Translations under genes and position numbers: made by a program | Assembly (NCBI GenBank): GCA_036877525.1 | Contig: JAZGTH010000008.1 | Span: 11,562,001-11,626,000 of the forward strand | Reading direction: 5' to 3' | DNA: 64,000 bases | Source: Chromobotia macracanthus | Taxonomy: Eukaryota > Chordata > Actinopteri > Cypriniformes > Botiidae | Shown: positions 1-12,159 of the stretch, one piece after another | Numbering within the stretch: the first letter of the stretch is position 1 | Layout of the letters: the number at the start of each line of letters is the position of its first letter | Notes under the pieces: generated by a model | The model's database searches: none | What the model saw: the letters and a program-made list of their open reading frames with translations, nothing else | Told to the model about the DNA's origin: nothing

Positions 1-650
1 TCAATATATTGTTCTTTCTGGTATTATAATAATGACTGCATTTATTATTAGTAGTAGTAGTAAAGTCCTGCATGTACACTGTTCATTCTTTTGTCTTTCA
101 CTAAGACAACTTAATTAGTACTAGGCTTTAAGAAAAACAGACAGACAGAGAGAGAGAGAGATGTACGCCAACAAACTTAACTGTCTCTCCATATGGCAGC
201 CAGTAAAGAAGTGCTGACCAGCAATATGGTCGCTATAAACGTGATCACTTTACAAACGCTTCAGTTAAAGTCTCTGGGGCGCGTGTTCACGTTTGGCTGG
301 CAAATCCTTCAGTGTCTCGGGTTGCCAATGACTCATGTGGACCCACCAGAAACCAGGACTGCTCTGAAATACATAACACCATCCAACACTCTGCCATTAA
401 TCAAAAATAGACATCCGTTACAGTGTCATTCACAGCCAGTCATCAGCCATATGCGACACTATCTGCCAAAATGAGTGAGAGCTCAGGGATCTTCTGCAGA
501 AACGGAGGTACATGAGGGAACTGAGTCAAACAAGCTCGTCTACATGACCCTGCTAAAAACCAGACATTTCTATTCTGGTGCAGGCTGGTTAATACTGGTT
601 ACTGTTGGTTTGGTGCTGATCTAGCTGATGAATTGAGTTACGAATGATTT
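1..650. other. Unique AT-rich DNA, no gene seen
   Basis: Apart from a short GTA-rich run near 47-62 and the GA tract at 138-160, nothing recognisable was found. The 93-codon frame at 193-474 has no domain or signal that I recognise and is treated as chance. Confidence 0.6.
138..160. repeat. CAGA/GA microsatellite
   Basis: Three CAGA-like units pass into a run of GA dinucleotides ending just before an ATG. It is an ordinary simple repeat. Confidence 0.9.
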
Positions 651-806
651 TTAAAGCTGCAATCTGTAATCCCGCCTCTACCACGCTATCTTTGTTTGAA
701 ACGTAAAATTGCAGGTTACTTTAAAAGTCAAATGAAGCCGAACTGACATTTCCAGGGAATTCGGACCTGACAGCTCAAATTATAAATCATTATTTATGTC
801 CTTGCT
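651..806 (+). mobile_element. MITE family 2, left part
   Basis: The copy begins TTAAAGCTGCAATCTGTAA and continues with the family's internal landmarks (TTGAAACGTAAAATTGCAGG, then AAATGAAGCCGAACTGACA and AAATTATAAATCATTA). The right third and right inverted repeat are missing. The same landmarks recur at about 20.5, 25.9, 34.3, 35.8, 42.9, 49.6 and 62.6 kb in both orientations, which is what identifies the family. Confidence 0.85.
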
Positions 807-920
807 TAATAACAGTTAGCACATCAATGTCCAAAACGTGGTAGTAACCAGCAATGCTGGTGTTTTCAGCAATGGTCAGTTGAACGCTACGTGTCCACAC
901 AAAATGACATAAAGCATTTA

Positions 921-963
921 TAGCTAACAGAAATGCTCTTACAACCTAAAATTGTTAGCTGGG
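921..963 (-). mobile_element. MITE family 1 remnant, ends only
   Basis: A 43-bp relic in which a left end (TAGCTAACAG) lies almost directly against a right end (ACAACCTAAAATTGTTAGCT + GGG). The whole interior is gone, leaving a short imperfect hairpin with AGCTAACA/TGTTAGCT arms. Confidence 0.7.
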
Positions 964-1927
964 TTAGCCCAAACAGCACGCAGCACAAGAACAGAGGAAG
1001 GACATTAGCTGTCATTTAACACAACGTGCCCTCCAAGCCAGTAGTCAAACAGCCTCGTAACACTAGAGTTCTTCACACACTCACGCTCGCTCTATCCTCT
1101 GTCAGCTTAAATGACATATGACCTAAAATGTCACCTTGCGTGAACTTCCCACGTTTCTTCCTGTTGAGACGAATGTCAGGGGGTGGGGGTACAATCACGC
1201 CAAAACAAATACAAAACGATGTTGACAAACAACTGAGGAGAAAACAACGAAACAAAAATCTGAAAAATAAAGCCGACGCTGTGACAGGAAACAGTATCAA
1301 GGGCACCAGCGCAGGTCTGTTTCCGGAGACCTGTGGAGAGACGTTTGAAAGAGGTCTACTTCTGTTGTTTTTTTAATATCAGTGGCCATGATATTTTTGA
1401 AATACCAAAGACACCTTACAATTACAATTTTTAGAAGTGATTAAGGTGTAGTACCAGGGTCCAAAATACACTATACATTTCAATTTACTTATCATTTGAA
1501 TTTGGGGCTGGACGAGCTCTTTGAATGACCAATGACTGATGGGGGGAGTGTTCAGGAAACCTGAATAAAAGCAAAGCAATTCCATTTGGTGCCATTAGTG
1601 GTGCAGAAATGACACATTTGGTGCCTAACAAATTTTAATTAGAAACCCTGTGATCCTCAAATATATAAGTTCAGTAAGAATTCATCCAATCTACCCCGTG
1701 TCCGAGCGTAGTGGCACTAAAGGCAAGTTTTCCTCCCGATCAAATTTTAAGAGGGCTGAAAAGAGCAGATATCATTGTATGTGATAAAAAGAGCGTCTAT
1801 TTTTTCTGTGCGTGACATTGAAAGAGACACAAACCTGGTGCCACATAAATCAGCCTGACAGTGCAATGGATTAGTATTAGATTTAAAACGACAAAAAAGC
1901 TACAGAATAGTTACCTCCCCTGTAACG
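964..1927. other. Unique DNA, no gene seen
   Basis: Overlapping frames of 68-82 codons exist on both strands at 1073-1585, but none has a recognisable domain, start context or splice signal. Nothing else was identified. Confidence 0.6.
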
Positions 1928-2038
1928 GTGAACATTTCCAGAATGTTGGCTAACATTCTCTGAAAGTGCTCTCAAAGTTATCAAGAGAGTTCTTGCAGTA
2001 ACATTGCTAGAACATTTTTAACGTTATATATCATATAA

Positions 2039-2120
<82 letters not shown>

Positions 2121-2230
2121 AGCTACTCTTAAGCTGTTAATGGATGGTTTTAAAAATGTTACAAAATTAAAACATTCCTAGAACCTTTGAAATAATGTTT
2201 GCTAACCTATTGGAGACATTAGGGAACATT
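1928..2230 (-). mobile_element. MITE family 1 copy carrying a (TA)n expansion
   Basis: The copy lies in the orientation that reads 'GAATGTTGGCTAACATTCT ... CTCAAAGTTATCAA ... TTGCAGTAACATT'. Its central TATATCATATAA segment is interrupted by a 72-bp TA tract, after which family sequence resumes (CTTAAGCTGTTAATGGATGG and CATTCCTAGAACCTTT). The terminal CCCAGCTAACA repeats are eroded. Confidence 0.8.
2044..2115. repeat. (TA)n microsatellite, about 36 units
   Basis: An uninterrupted alternating TA run. It sits exactly where other family 1 copies carry a short TATATGATATATAA segment, so it appears to have expanded from transposon sequence. Confidence 0.95.
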
Positions 2231-3113
2231 CAGCAATCTGTCAATCATCTGCGGCTGTATTGCGACAACGTCCTGTAATGAACACGTGAAGATTTCTGCA
2301 TGTGAAATGTGTTCAGTCAGTCATGCAGAAAATGCACAACAGGATGAACATTTAACACGTGCCATCTGCACTGACAGACACGCGCACAAGCAAGTTTACA
2401 TTATGTGTACAAAGTTCAAGGATAATTCATCACGCTAATGTGTTTGTGCTGTCAACTGAGAGGTATTGAAAAAGCAAAAACAGAAGAAAATATAATTCAT
2501 ATTCACTTGAAGCACACGGCTGTAAAGCTACATGAGCAGACATGTCAATGCAATCCAATTTCGATTCTGGACAACACACACGCTTATTAAAACACACTCC
2601 TCTGTATCACACACAACATACATGATGCTGGCCTGCAGGAGTTGGAGATAAACCTTTGATCATTGTTATGGCAGAAACTGTAGGTTTTACAGCATGTGAC
2701 ATGGAAATTGTATAACTTCCCAAATTATAACATATGCATAATTCAGTTTTCTCTGCTCATGTCTAAAATCTTTCCTAAGCTCTGTTGTGATGTACAGTAC
2801 GACTTGTTTTTTACTGTACATCTCTTGGCTCTTTGAAAGGTGATGATTACAGTACTGTCAGTGTATTCACATTTTCTCAGATCAGCGCCTTTTCCTTTGA
2901 AGGCAACATACACTAAATTTAATTGCATGTATTTTCCCATAATACTGTAAACAGACACTACATGGGGTAAGCGGGCGAGGGAGATACAGGAAGAATGAGA
3001 GAGAGTGTGAGAGAGAGATAAACTGTGACTCAGGTACAGGGCTTAATTTTCTCCACTGTTAATGGGACACATTAAACATCTCTTTCAGTTTTTACAGCCT
3101 TGTAGAAAGGGAC
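2231..3113. other. Unique DNA, no gene seen
   Basis: AT-rich sequence with short GA runs near 2997-3020. No feature could be supported. Confidence 0.6.
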
Positions 3114-3114
3114 A

Positions 3115-3170
<56 letters not shown>
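3114..3170. repeat. (GA)n microsatellite
   Basis: A 57-bp run of GA with one CA interruption. It explains the Ser-Leu repeat seen if the minus strand is translated, so that frame is not a gene. Confidence 0.95.
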
Positions 3171-3173
<3 letters not shown>

Positions 3174-6100
3174 GGTAAATGTCTGGCAGAGGTTGCACAG
3201 AGCAGTAAATTGTTTCAATGGGTCCAGTTTTAAGGCCATGGGGCCAATAGGAACGCACCGTCATTATGATGTCATGTCTGGCTGATGCAAACATGGATCT
3301 CTGCTGGAGGCAGGAAATGCCTTATGATGGTGCAAACATGTCGACTATAAATATGATTCATATGAAGCTTTTATTTCAGAATCATCTGGAGCACTACTTA
3401 TTAGATATGCTCAGGCAAAAATAAAACTGCACTGTACTCTAACCCTACCATATTATTTCCACAAAATAAACCATATAGCAGAGCTCTGCTAGTGCTCGTT
3501 CCCCTAAGTGAATATTCATTTAAATTAAGGCCTAAACAGTCTAAAATGTAGAGGGCAGAGAGTTCAGTAAACATAACAAAAACAATGTCAGCATTAATGT
3601 TAAACCATTAAAAGGCATTTATAAACACAACCGTTTTCTGAGTAATCATAAATTACAGTCAGATACAGTTTATGACAGTGATTTGTTCCAGAAACATTTT
3701 TTGTTATGCTGGTTGAAAGTCTCTTCACTTCCTGACAGCACTCACTAAATGATCTAAATATATTTATAGATTTATAGAACTTCTGTGGAAGGTGTAGAAC
3801 CATAAAATGTTCATCCAATCATTGCATTCGGTCCTACTCGCCTATCAGACTGTGTGTGCATTTATGTGCTGGAGGAGGCGTGGCTTTGGAAATCACTCTG
3901 AAGGGAGGACGGGATCTTATGCTTTTAAAGCTAGCGTGCTATTTCCCCCGAAATTACCTACCCTACCTTTATTGTAAATTCTGTTTATGTACAAAGTGTA
4001 TCTGAGCTCTAATGTGCCTAAATGTACATAATGTTATACAAGATAGGCTACACACGGAAGGGGACAATATGATGTTCAGTCACACAGTAAATACAGGTCA
4101 TTGGTGTCTGAATATTTACTTTGATTTGCACAGTGTCCACAGTGTACATTTTCACAAATGGATGTGTTTTTGGGGTCCTGTTGAGAAATAGACTCAGGAG
4201 TCAGACAGAGATGATTGTATTTTGACTGGATGTGGATCATTTGAAGCACTTTCATACACGCTTTACTGCATATAAAAGCAGTCCGTGAAAGTTGTATTAC
4301 ACTGTCCCCAGCGCCACTGCCGAGACACAATGATGGATCGTCCATTTTACAGACCCTTTCCTCTCCTCTGATCTTCTATTCTAAACTGTATTTTCTGTCC
4401 ACTTTTACTTTTTGAAACATCCGTTTTTACATGACACACTTATTCATCAGAGGAACACAGAAGGTTGATCATCCCACGGACGTCCCCCTGGTGCTAAGAG
4501 GGACACGATTCACAGATTCCGTCACGTATACAGAGGTTCTGACTGAAATCTTGAGTCTTTTGGGCAAAAGATTCATTCAGATTTGTTCAGCAAATCGTTC
4601 ACTGATTCAGCAGGTCTGCTGTGGATTATATCATTATACCAGAAGTTGGCGATGAGTCGGTGGCTTTTTGTTTGTCGCAAATGAATCATTAAGTCATGAA
4701 AAGTGCAGTAGAGATTGAAATTTCTGAAAAATTAAATCAACACCCAAACAAACAATTTTCTGAATATTTGCTAGATGTCTGTTCTGTGTATTGCAAAAGA
4801 TTTTGCACATAGTGCTGGAAAAACAAAGTGGATAGGACCAATCCCCACAATACCATAACACTCTCGCAGCCAATCAGCAAAAGGGGGCATGTGCACCAGC
4901 TGTTGCATAGGGTGTTTGTTATTTTGAGGGTGAAACAATGAAGAGAGGAGTATGTTTGCTTCAAATATCACCAGTCACTTACTGCATCTCTAATGGTCTA
5001 AAAAATTATAAATGTCTACATTTTAATCTACAAATAAACAAGATTATAAAGCAGAATCTATTATATTTTCCTATCTTTCTTATGGCAAACATTTATCAAT
5101 AGAAGGTATATGCTACAGAAAGAACAGTATAATAATTTTAACATTCATAAAATGGGATCATTTTCGTTCTTTTTTGAATGAGATTGACTTACTCAACTGA
5201 ATGAACAATGTTTAGGATTGTCATCGGTCAGCAGATCTCGTTCAACATCGATGTGCCTTCTGAATGTTTCATTCAGTGTCGCTCCAAGTCTTGTTCTGAC
5301 AGACTCAACATCACTGTCAGGGCTTAATTATTTATAGAATACGAATGATTCATCACTCAAAAACATTGATTCGTTCACAACTAATTCTGTCATCTCCCCT
5401 TTTCCTGACAAGACCTCTTTTCATGCTGTTCTCCTCCTCCCATCCCTCGCGGAGACCGGCTGATGGTTTGACTTTTCAGCTATGCCACGGTGAAAAACAA
5501 CAGATGCATCTTCCCGGTTCAATTATGGTGGTGTGAGCCACATCAACTCCTCCTCATAAAACAGTCCATCTCTCCTGCCGACAGTCCGGCAGAGGAGCAC
5601 GGGAGGTGGGAGGGGGGCAGGGGTGCACACTAATGAGGGAGCCAGAGGGAACTGTAAGATTGACAGAATAAGCACCAGTCCACTGGGGTCAAAACAGAGT
5701 ACAGTAAGGACATTAAAATGGGTGAGAGCATTCTCAGGGCGCTGTATTTATTTATTATTTTTTAGAGAGAGGGCTGACTACGTCTGGGTGAAATTATGGT
5801 TGTAATTTCGCTGGATTTGAAATATAGCATGGCTCATTTTTACTGCACTGATTACCTGTCAGTTAACGTCCTCTGCCCAAACAGCCGACTGAGGCACTTA
5901 AAAAGCCATTTGAAAAAGCCATTGGCTCTTTATAAAATGTCCATGAAGTTTTGTGAATACATGGATATGGTCACAAAAAGGACTTCAAAACAGAGCGGAA
6001 ACTTTGATTAAAAGATTTAGCTGACAATTTCTTATCCAGACTGAATTTCAGTCCTTTTTTTAATACGGTCCCCAAAGAGCAACCTTAAATTAATGTCACT

Positions 6101-6683
6101 GTAAAATCCAAATTGACCTTATTTAACTTTTTAATACAATACAATAGAGCGATTTATCAGTGCCAGTTATTCCAAAGGAAAAAAATACGTAATTTTTCAT
6201 CATAATGTACTTCCTTACAACACCTCTAAGGTGACTTTGAAAAGCTAAAAAGGCTGTTAACCAATAGTTAAACAGCTACTTAGACACTGTTCCAGGTTAA
6301 AACAGTCACAATCTGGCAACAGGTTAGACAATTTTAGAGAGGTCTTATGCCTTCCACAGAAGATATATAAACATATTTAGACCACTTTATGTGAAGAGAC
6401 TTTCAACCAGCATAAGAAAAAGGTTTTTGGAAAACATCGCCTACCCTGCAGTAATCAAAGACGGCAATAATAATTGCAAATAATTATTAGTAGTAAATAA
6501 TGACAGATTTAAGCTGCTCTGGTTCTTCACAACTGACTGCCAACTCCAATTCAGATCTGAATGCTCTGTTGTGTACACCATATCCTGCTCTCATTTCCTG
6601 ATGGACACAATAATAAAATTCCTCACTACATTTTTTGGAATATATCTGAATGTCCTATTTAGCTCAGACTTAAGTTATGTTAT
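3171..6683. other. Unique DNA, no gene seen
   Basis: A 3.5-kb stretch of ordinary AT-rich vertebrate sequence. Frames of 60-89 codons at 3600-3818, 4076-4345, 4431-4655 and 5345-6011 show no domain. The 5400-5640 part is richer in GC, but no exon was recognised there. Confidence 0.55.
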
Positions 6684-6850
6684 TGACAATTTTAGGTTGT
6701 AAGAACGTTTCCATAACATTTCCATTAAGTAACTTCAGATGTTGTGTTAATATTGTCGCTTGGTTATAAGAACACTATTCAAACATTTTTTAATTCTGTT
6801 ACATTTTACAAAACCAGCACTTGTGGTAAGGTTGAGTTCTTGCTTTAACA
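6684..6850 (+). mobile_element. MITE family 1, left half
   Basis: It starts within the left end (GACAATTTTAGGTTGTAAGAA) and runs through CATTTCCATTAAGTAAC and CTTGGTTATAAGAACA to about TTTTACAAAACCA. The right half is absent and the outermost CCCAGCTAA has been lost. Confidence 0.75.
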
Positions 6851-7357
6851 TTCATCCATCAAAGACTTTCAGGAACAAACAAACAAACCACTAAAACCAA
6901 GAGCAGCAAGTTCGCTGTGAGCTATTCTTAGCAATGACAGGGACAGAGTAATGCTAATTTAGCCACGACCTTTTAATGAATCACTGCCACATAAAACTCA
7001 TTTGATGAACACCAGGGCGTGCTCGCTCAAGCTAGCTGACATTAATTACCGGGGAAACAGGGTGAGACCAAAAAAAATGACTCGAAAGATCTATTTCTGC
7101 AATGATCATTACAGCCAGTATATCTGAAACAAGACGTTTATGAACAATCTGACACCTTTGATTATGATCAAAGTGAGAGGAAGGTTAAATTGAGAAATTT
7201 ACAGTGTGTGTGTTTATTATGTGGATTACATAACCTTTATGATGATACTTACACAAACAGGCATTAATGAGTTTCATAATTAACAACTACTCCCTGGTTT
7301 CCTGTGTTATCATGCACTGCATGAACTATAATTACAAACACACACACTCCCACTTAC

Positions 7358-7701
7358 TTGCATGTTTCTGAGTCTGCTGGTGCCTGACCCGGGAGCAAGG
7401 TCGTGTCACAGTCACCCGGTCTGACACACTGGTCACAGGGCTTTACACATCTGGTCTCATCCTTTCTGCTGGTTCCTTGTTTTGGACTCTGGGCCAACCT
7501 GCCCCGTAAACCTAACTGGGACAGCAGCAGCTGGGGCTGAAACGCCCCTGCAGAGTCGTGTAAACACCCTTCGGAAGCCCCCTGGTTTAAACAGAGGTCA
7601 CCGAGTTGCAACCATGATGCCCCCAAGACACACATTTGCAGAGACCCTGCCCACCCCATTCCACCAAAGACAAAAAACACAAACACAAAAAACTGTACCA
7701 T
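7358..7701 (-). CDS. Protein-like minus-strand frame ending at a consensus splice donor; speculative
   Basis: A 115-codon minus-strand frame begins with a short hydrophobic run (FFVFVFFVFGG) and becomes Cys-rich near its end (RCVKPCDQCVRPGDCD). On that strand the sequence reads CATGCAA|GTAAGTG at 7358/7357, a consensus 5' splice site shortly before the stop. The patch is richer in GC than its surroundings. I do not recognise the protein. No convincing acceptor was found upstream, and the opposite strand is also open over 73 codons, so a conserved non-coding block or chance is at least as likely. Confidence 0.12.
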
Positions 7702-7711
7702 GAGGGTCTGA

Positions 7712-7888
7712 TCCAGCTAACAAACTGGGTTTTTTTCAACATTCCACTAACAATTTAAGAATAACATTTTTGATATACAATATATAACATTTAAAGCATT
7801 CTACCTACTGAAATAATGTTTTTGATAACTTTGAGAGAACATTTAGAGAACATCAGCCAACATCTGAGAACGCTCCTTGTTAGCTGGG
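7712..7888 (+). mobile_element. MITE family 1, internally deleted
   Basis: Both ends are present (CCAGCTAACA at the left, CTTGTTAGCTGGG at the right). The left-arm sequence is missing: after the left end the copy jumps to the middle (CCACTAACAATTTAAGAATAACATTTTTGATAT) and continues through the normal right arm. Confidence 0.85.
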
Positions 7889-7912
7889 GAGTGATTATGA
7901 AATAGAGACTAC

Positions 7913-7934
7913 ATTATTATTATTATTATTATTA
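7913..7934. repeat. (ATT)n microsatellite
   Basis: About seven ATT units, a simple trinucleotide repeat. Confidence 0.9.
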
Positions 7935-8073
7935 ATGTTTTCGTAAAAAGTAGAATGGTTTACATTTATTTAAATGGTACAGTAACAGTATAGTGATCTG
8001 GCAAAATTATGGATCTGCAAAAATTTTAATTTAAATACACAGAGTATAAACAGATATATTTTGAGGTGATTTG

Positions 8074-8310
8074 TCAATCTGAGATGTTACAGTAGGCAGC
8101 TGAAGGGGTCAATAACCTGAAAAAGTCTGTGAGCTGCAGCCATACAGGCGGTGATGCCAGGCGTTTGTTGTGGGGCCCCACACGGGCGCTCAGTAAAGCT
8201 CTAAGCCTCTTTCCCAGGCAGCTCTCCTGTCCCTGGAGGTGGCCAGAGAGTAATAGAGCAGATAAGTATTCAGGAGAGATCTCCTGAAGCCTTCTCACTA
8301 CCTGGATCAT
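8074..8310 (-). CDS. Protein-like minus-strand frame, 78 codons; speculative
   Basis: The frame starts MIQVVRRLQEISPEYLSAL and continues with balanced, Leu/Arg-rich composition to a TGA. Just upstream on the same strand is a pyrimidine-rich stretch ending CTGACAG (about 8333-8350), which resembles a 3' splice site. The sequence between that site and the ATG contains a stop in frame, so the ATG would have to be the start codon. No family is recognised. The patch could be a conserved non-coding element. Confidence 0.15.
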   Translation of the reverse strand: MIQVVRRLQEISPEYLSALLLSGHLQGQESCLGKRLRALLSARVGPHNKRLASPPVWLQLTDFFRLLTPSAAYCNISD

Positions 8311-8323
8311 TCCCTGACTGCAG

Positions 8324-8371
8324 CACGGGTCACTTTACCTGTCAGGCAAACAGAGCAGCAGTGCTGGCCAG
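8324..8371 (+). CDS. Candidate 48-bp plus-strand microexon; speculative
   Basis: The segment is preceded by CCCTGACTGCAG (a fair acceptor) and followed by GTGAGT after GGCCAG (a near-consensus donor). It is a multiple of three and open in the first frame (HGSLYLSGKQSSSAGQ). It competes with minus-strand splice-like signals in the same place, so at most one reading can be right. Chance pairing of short signals is quite possible. Confidence 0.12.
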
Positions 8372-9141
8372 GTGAGTGACACATTCAATTTTCAATTCAG
8401 TCCGATGTTTGCGTGCAGTGCGGTCTGAAGAGCCCTTCTCAGACACCTTTAACAGAATTTGTCAGTTCAAACCTTTTTACAAACATGAATAGTGACAATA
8501 GATGGAACAAATTCACCATGGCAACAATGAAGATAAGTTTTGGCACTGTCCAAATACCATCCTCACGTCCCCTTAGCCACTGATTCAGAATGACTGGATA
8601 GGTCAAAGCAGTATGGCCGATAACCGACAGCCGTTCAACTGAAACTGAGGGCAAGAATTGTATATCTGGGACAGAATCTTTGCACTGAGAAACAACAGAG
8701 AGCTTGTTGTGAGATTAATAAGATTACATTTTAAACCTTCTGCTGCTGTTATAAGAAAACCAACAATATTTAAGAAATTCTTTTCTTGCGGTTTAACACT
8801 GTTAGAGCTCGTTCACATAGACCGATTCCACCTTTTATTTAAAAGTATTGTGCCCTACAGCTCAAAGTCATGGTCGCAAACTATCTTCAGAAAGGTTTAA
8901 TAGATGTTTCTTTTTTCTGAAGACTGCATTTGAACAATTTAATGTAAACCTTTAAAGAGATATAGACATTTCAGACAGATATGAGTGAAAAATATAAAGA
9001 GAAACAGAGAAACTAAACGCTCTCCAAAGATTCAGAGTCCAACTCAAACCAGTTGTGGCAACTTTTTCGTGTACAGTATGTACACAAATGTACAGCACTT
9101 GGCAGACTCCATGAGAGAACATAATAGGCCCTGAATGAAAA
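8372..9141. other. Unique DNA, no gene seen
   Basis: AT-rich sequence with two 70-80 codon frames (8439-8654 minus, 8658-8900 plus) that have no recognisable content. Confidence 0.6.
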
Positions 9142-9281
9142 CTTACATTTATATTTATTAATTTTGGCAGACACTTTCATCCAAAGTGATTAACAGTGGA
9201 TTTAACGTATACGTTTTATTAGTACATGTCCCCTGGGAATCGAACCCACAACCTTTATGCTGAACTGAGCTGTAGAAACAC
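9142..9281 (-). mobile_element. tRNA-derived SINE, degenerate copy
   Basis: On the minus strand the copy has a damaged tRNA-like head with a B-box like motif (plus strand CTGGGAATCGAACCC), then a tail whose plus-strand image is GGCAGACACTTTCATCCAAA. This matches the other SINE copies at 23.4, 27.4 and 60.6 kb. The A-box part is decayed. Confidence 0.75.
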
Positions 9282-10869
9282 CCACTGATTTGAACATATA
9301 AACAATATATGAGCTTTGTTTGTAGCCGTTTCATGCAAGGTTTACAGTTTTTCCAACCCTGATACCAAAATAATCATAAAATAATAATCAAAAAAATGTT
9401 TTCTAGAACATGAAATAATGATTGCAATGATTGTTGCATGTTTATAATTTATACAACGTCGTAAGCGCAATAAAAAGTTAAGGAACATCCGTGTACTGAA
9501 TGGAAAGTGCCGTTTACTGTATGCAGCACCAGCAGGTCAGAATTCCAGCTCAACTGACCAAATGTCATCATGGCTCAGTCTGTATCTCAGTCATGGGCAG
9601 ACGCCTTATGCATAAAGATTTGATTATGTCCATCTCATTTTACACTCATAAATCACCAGAGTGCAGCAATGAGGACTTGATTTAATTTCACTTCACGGGA
9701 ACCTCAGCACACGCAGGATTGAAACAGACAGTCAAGTGGACCGCACTTAATGCCTGTGAAAGATCTAATGAAAAGAGATCCTACAGTCTGCAGCAGAACA
9801 TGCGTCTCGTGGTCCAGCCAGCGATGATGGATGACGTGCAGAGAAGAACCATTTCAGCTGAACCCGCCTGTACTGAAGTCCATTTCCTCAATGTTTTTAG
9901 TCCAAACATCCATTGTGAGAACCTGACACTGTTATTTATCAAACACCGGCTCGGCGGAGTGAACACTTTGTATCATGGAGGTTTTCACACGGTCATTATT
10001 TTACAGGCCCAGCTTCACATATCTACCTCATGCCAGAATGTGTAGCTCTCTGTGTAATAAAGCACAAAAGCATTAAATAAAAAAATAAAGCAAGCCGGAG
10101 AAACAAACAAGGCATTACACAGAAAAGCCACAGAATAACCATCAGCTTCACCCTCGTGTAAGGTCTCCATGGGAACGGCACACATGTCAGCTGCTAAAGA
10201 AAATGGAAGATGGACTAGTAAAAGCCACGGCGAACTGTATTACAATGGCACAGCATTTACCTTATGACTGTCACACTTGATGAAAATTCATCAATGACAA
10301 AACAAAACAAAACAGAACAGCTGGCTTTATTCTATAGGGCTATGAAACCAAGGGCAGGGTGCAATACTTTGGTAAACATACATCTGGCTAGGTACAGGAG
10401 AGGATCAGTTATTCCAAAGATAACGGTCACCTCACCCTCCAGGGTTCTGCCCTTCATGATCCTCTGCTCTTGATCTCGCCAGAGTGTTAAAAAAAAACAA
10501 AAAAACTTTCGAGTTACTCCATCAGCCCTCCTCTGAATACCAGGAGTGATATCAATGACAAAGTTGCCGTGGTGGCTGTGCTGATATGAATAAGGACATG
10601 AGGTGGTAGAATAATTTGCCGATAGCTCGCTGGAGGGGAAGAAAGGAACGGTGTCACTCAGAGCGAACAAAAGAAAATTAATTAAATTTGTCACAGCAAC
10701 AATTCGGTGACTTTGATTAGGCGACTCCTTGGCAACAAAACAGACTCATTTGAATTCTTTGAGTGTAAACACTGAACAAAGATAAAGCTTGTCAACACAA
10801 AGAGCAAATATTATTGGTGCGTTTAGCGTGGATCTGGAGAAGGACAGGCAGAGGACATTTAAAAACTCA

Positions 10870-10874
<5 letters not shown>
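9282..10874. other. Unique DNA, no gene seen
   Basis: The 9719-10045 (+) and 10332-10694 (-) frames exceed 100 codons, but no domain or splice pattern supports them. Part of this stretch may be conserved sequence, which cannot be judged without comparison. Confidence 0.5.

Positions 10875-10913
<39 letters not shown>
10875..10913. repeat. (AC)n microsatellite, about 19 units
   Basis: An uninterrupted AC run. It accounts for the His-Thr and Cys-Val repeats seen in translation. Confidence 0.95.
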
Positions 10914-10916
<3 letters not shown>

Positions 10917-11045
10917 TAACAAGTGTGCCTGGCCATGTTCCTTTGGTCCTGATCGTCCTTTGACGTTCAGGCGACCTTTAGCCACAAACTGAAGATATGT
11001 TAAAAACATTAACATTGTATTCTAACAAGGCAGAATATGACAAGC

Positions 11046-11224
11046 GTTCAGGTTGTTTTAGGGTATTAAACTTTTTTAATGCTGTAATGTTTCTAAAACG
11101 TTCCGCTAACAACTTTGATATATGGTATATAATGTTTAAAAAAATTAACATTACTGCAAGAACCTTTTTTTAATGATTTTGAGAGAACTTACAGAGACTA
11201 TAAGCCACGTTCCCTGTTAGCTAG
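11046..11224 (+). mobile_element. MITE family 1, left end degraded
   Basis: The recognisable part runs from a decayed left arm (CAGGTTGTTTTAGG) through CCGCTAACAACTTTGATATA and ACATTACTGCAAGAACC to the right end CCCTGTTAGCTAGG. The outermost bases of the right terminus have mutated. Confidence 0.75.
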
Positions 11225-12159
11225 GAAGTTGAAACTGAGGAACCAAAAATTCAAACAGCAAAAACTCAGATTAACATAGAAGAGACTGGATTATTCGTTT
11301 TATATTGTTTTATCACATCATCCCTGATAAGGATGCATCAGTATAGTAATATCTACAGATGAATCGTTCTGTGTTTTAATAGGCTTGCGCTGAAGGAGGG
11401 TTTTACATTTTTGCACCGCAGTTGTGTAGTTTCGAAAACTGTCAATAGTTTGACAATAATATTCCTCCTGTATTCCCACTGCTCATCCTGCAGGCCCTTC
11501 TAAAACAATGACTCACGATCATTTAAAATAATCTCTCCTCTGAGATCGCCCTGATATGATGATGCAGTGCTTTCTGAAAGAACAAGAGATAAAATAAAAC
11601 CACATATAGTAAAGTTCAAAAACACAAACGGTTCCCCTGATGCCAGATCGTTCCTCCATGCATCACGGTACGGTGCCTGGCTGAAATCGCTGACACTGGC
11701 CCCCACCGTCTCATTCGTACCCTCTGATGGTACTTCATAAAACACACCGCCTTGTAAATCTGCAGGACATGGTCATAAACAACGGCCAAGTGGGGAAACT
11801 TTAGAGAGTTCTGCATTGGCCAATAATAGCTTAGTTAGACCTGCTTTTGATTAATGTCTTTGTTTTGTCACCACATGGGAATCCACACTTACACACAAAT
11901 ATTGTTTGCTGCCAATATTAGCTCTCAAGCAGGATGTAACTGGTGCCATAACACACATCAGCCATTCCTGCAGCTTCTTGTTTGTTATTTTTCTCCGGTA
12001 TCGCGGCTAGCGGGAAATGAACATGCTGAGAGCAAAATCACCCCAACTTCTGTGAATTATTCCTGAGTTGATAGACACAATGACGGTTAATGATTCATGA
12101 GTGGAGCTCACCAGAAGTAGATGATTGGTTTGGTGGAGACACGGTGCAGCTGACTAACA
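11225..12159. other. Unique DNA, no gene seen
   Basis: Only short frames on both strands. Nothing recognised. Confidence 0.6.

Noticed and set aside
3114..3294. Minus-strand frame with a long Ser-Leu repeat
   Set aside because: It is only the translation of the GA microsatellite.
10746..11015. Frames with His-Thr or Cys-Val repeats
   Set aside because: They translate the AC microsatellite.
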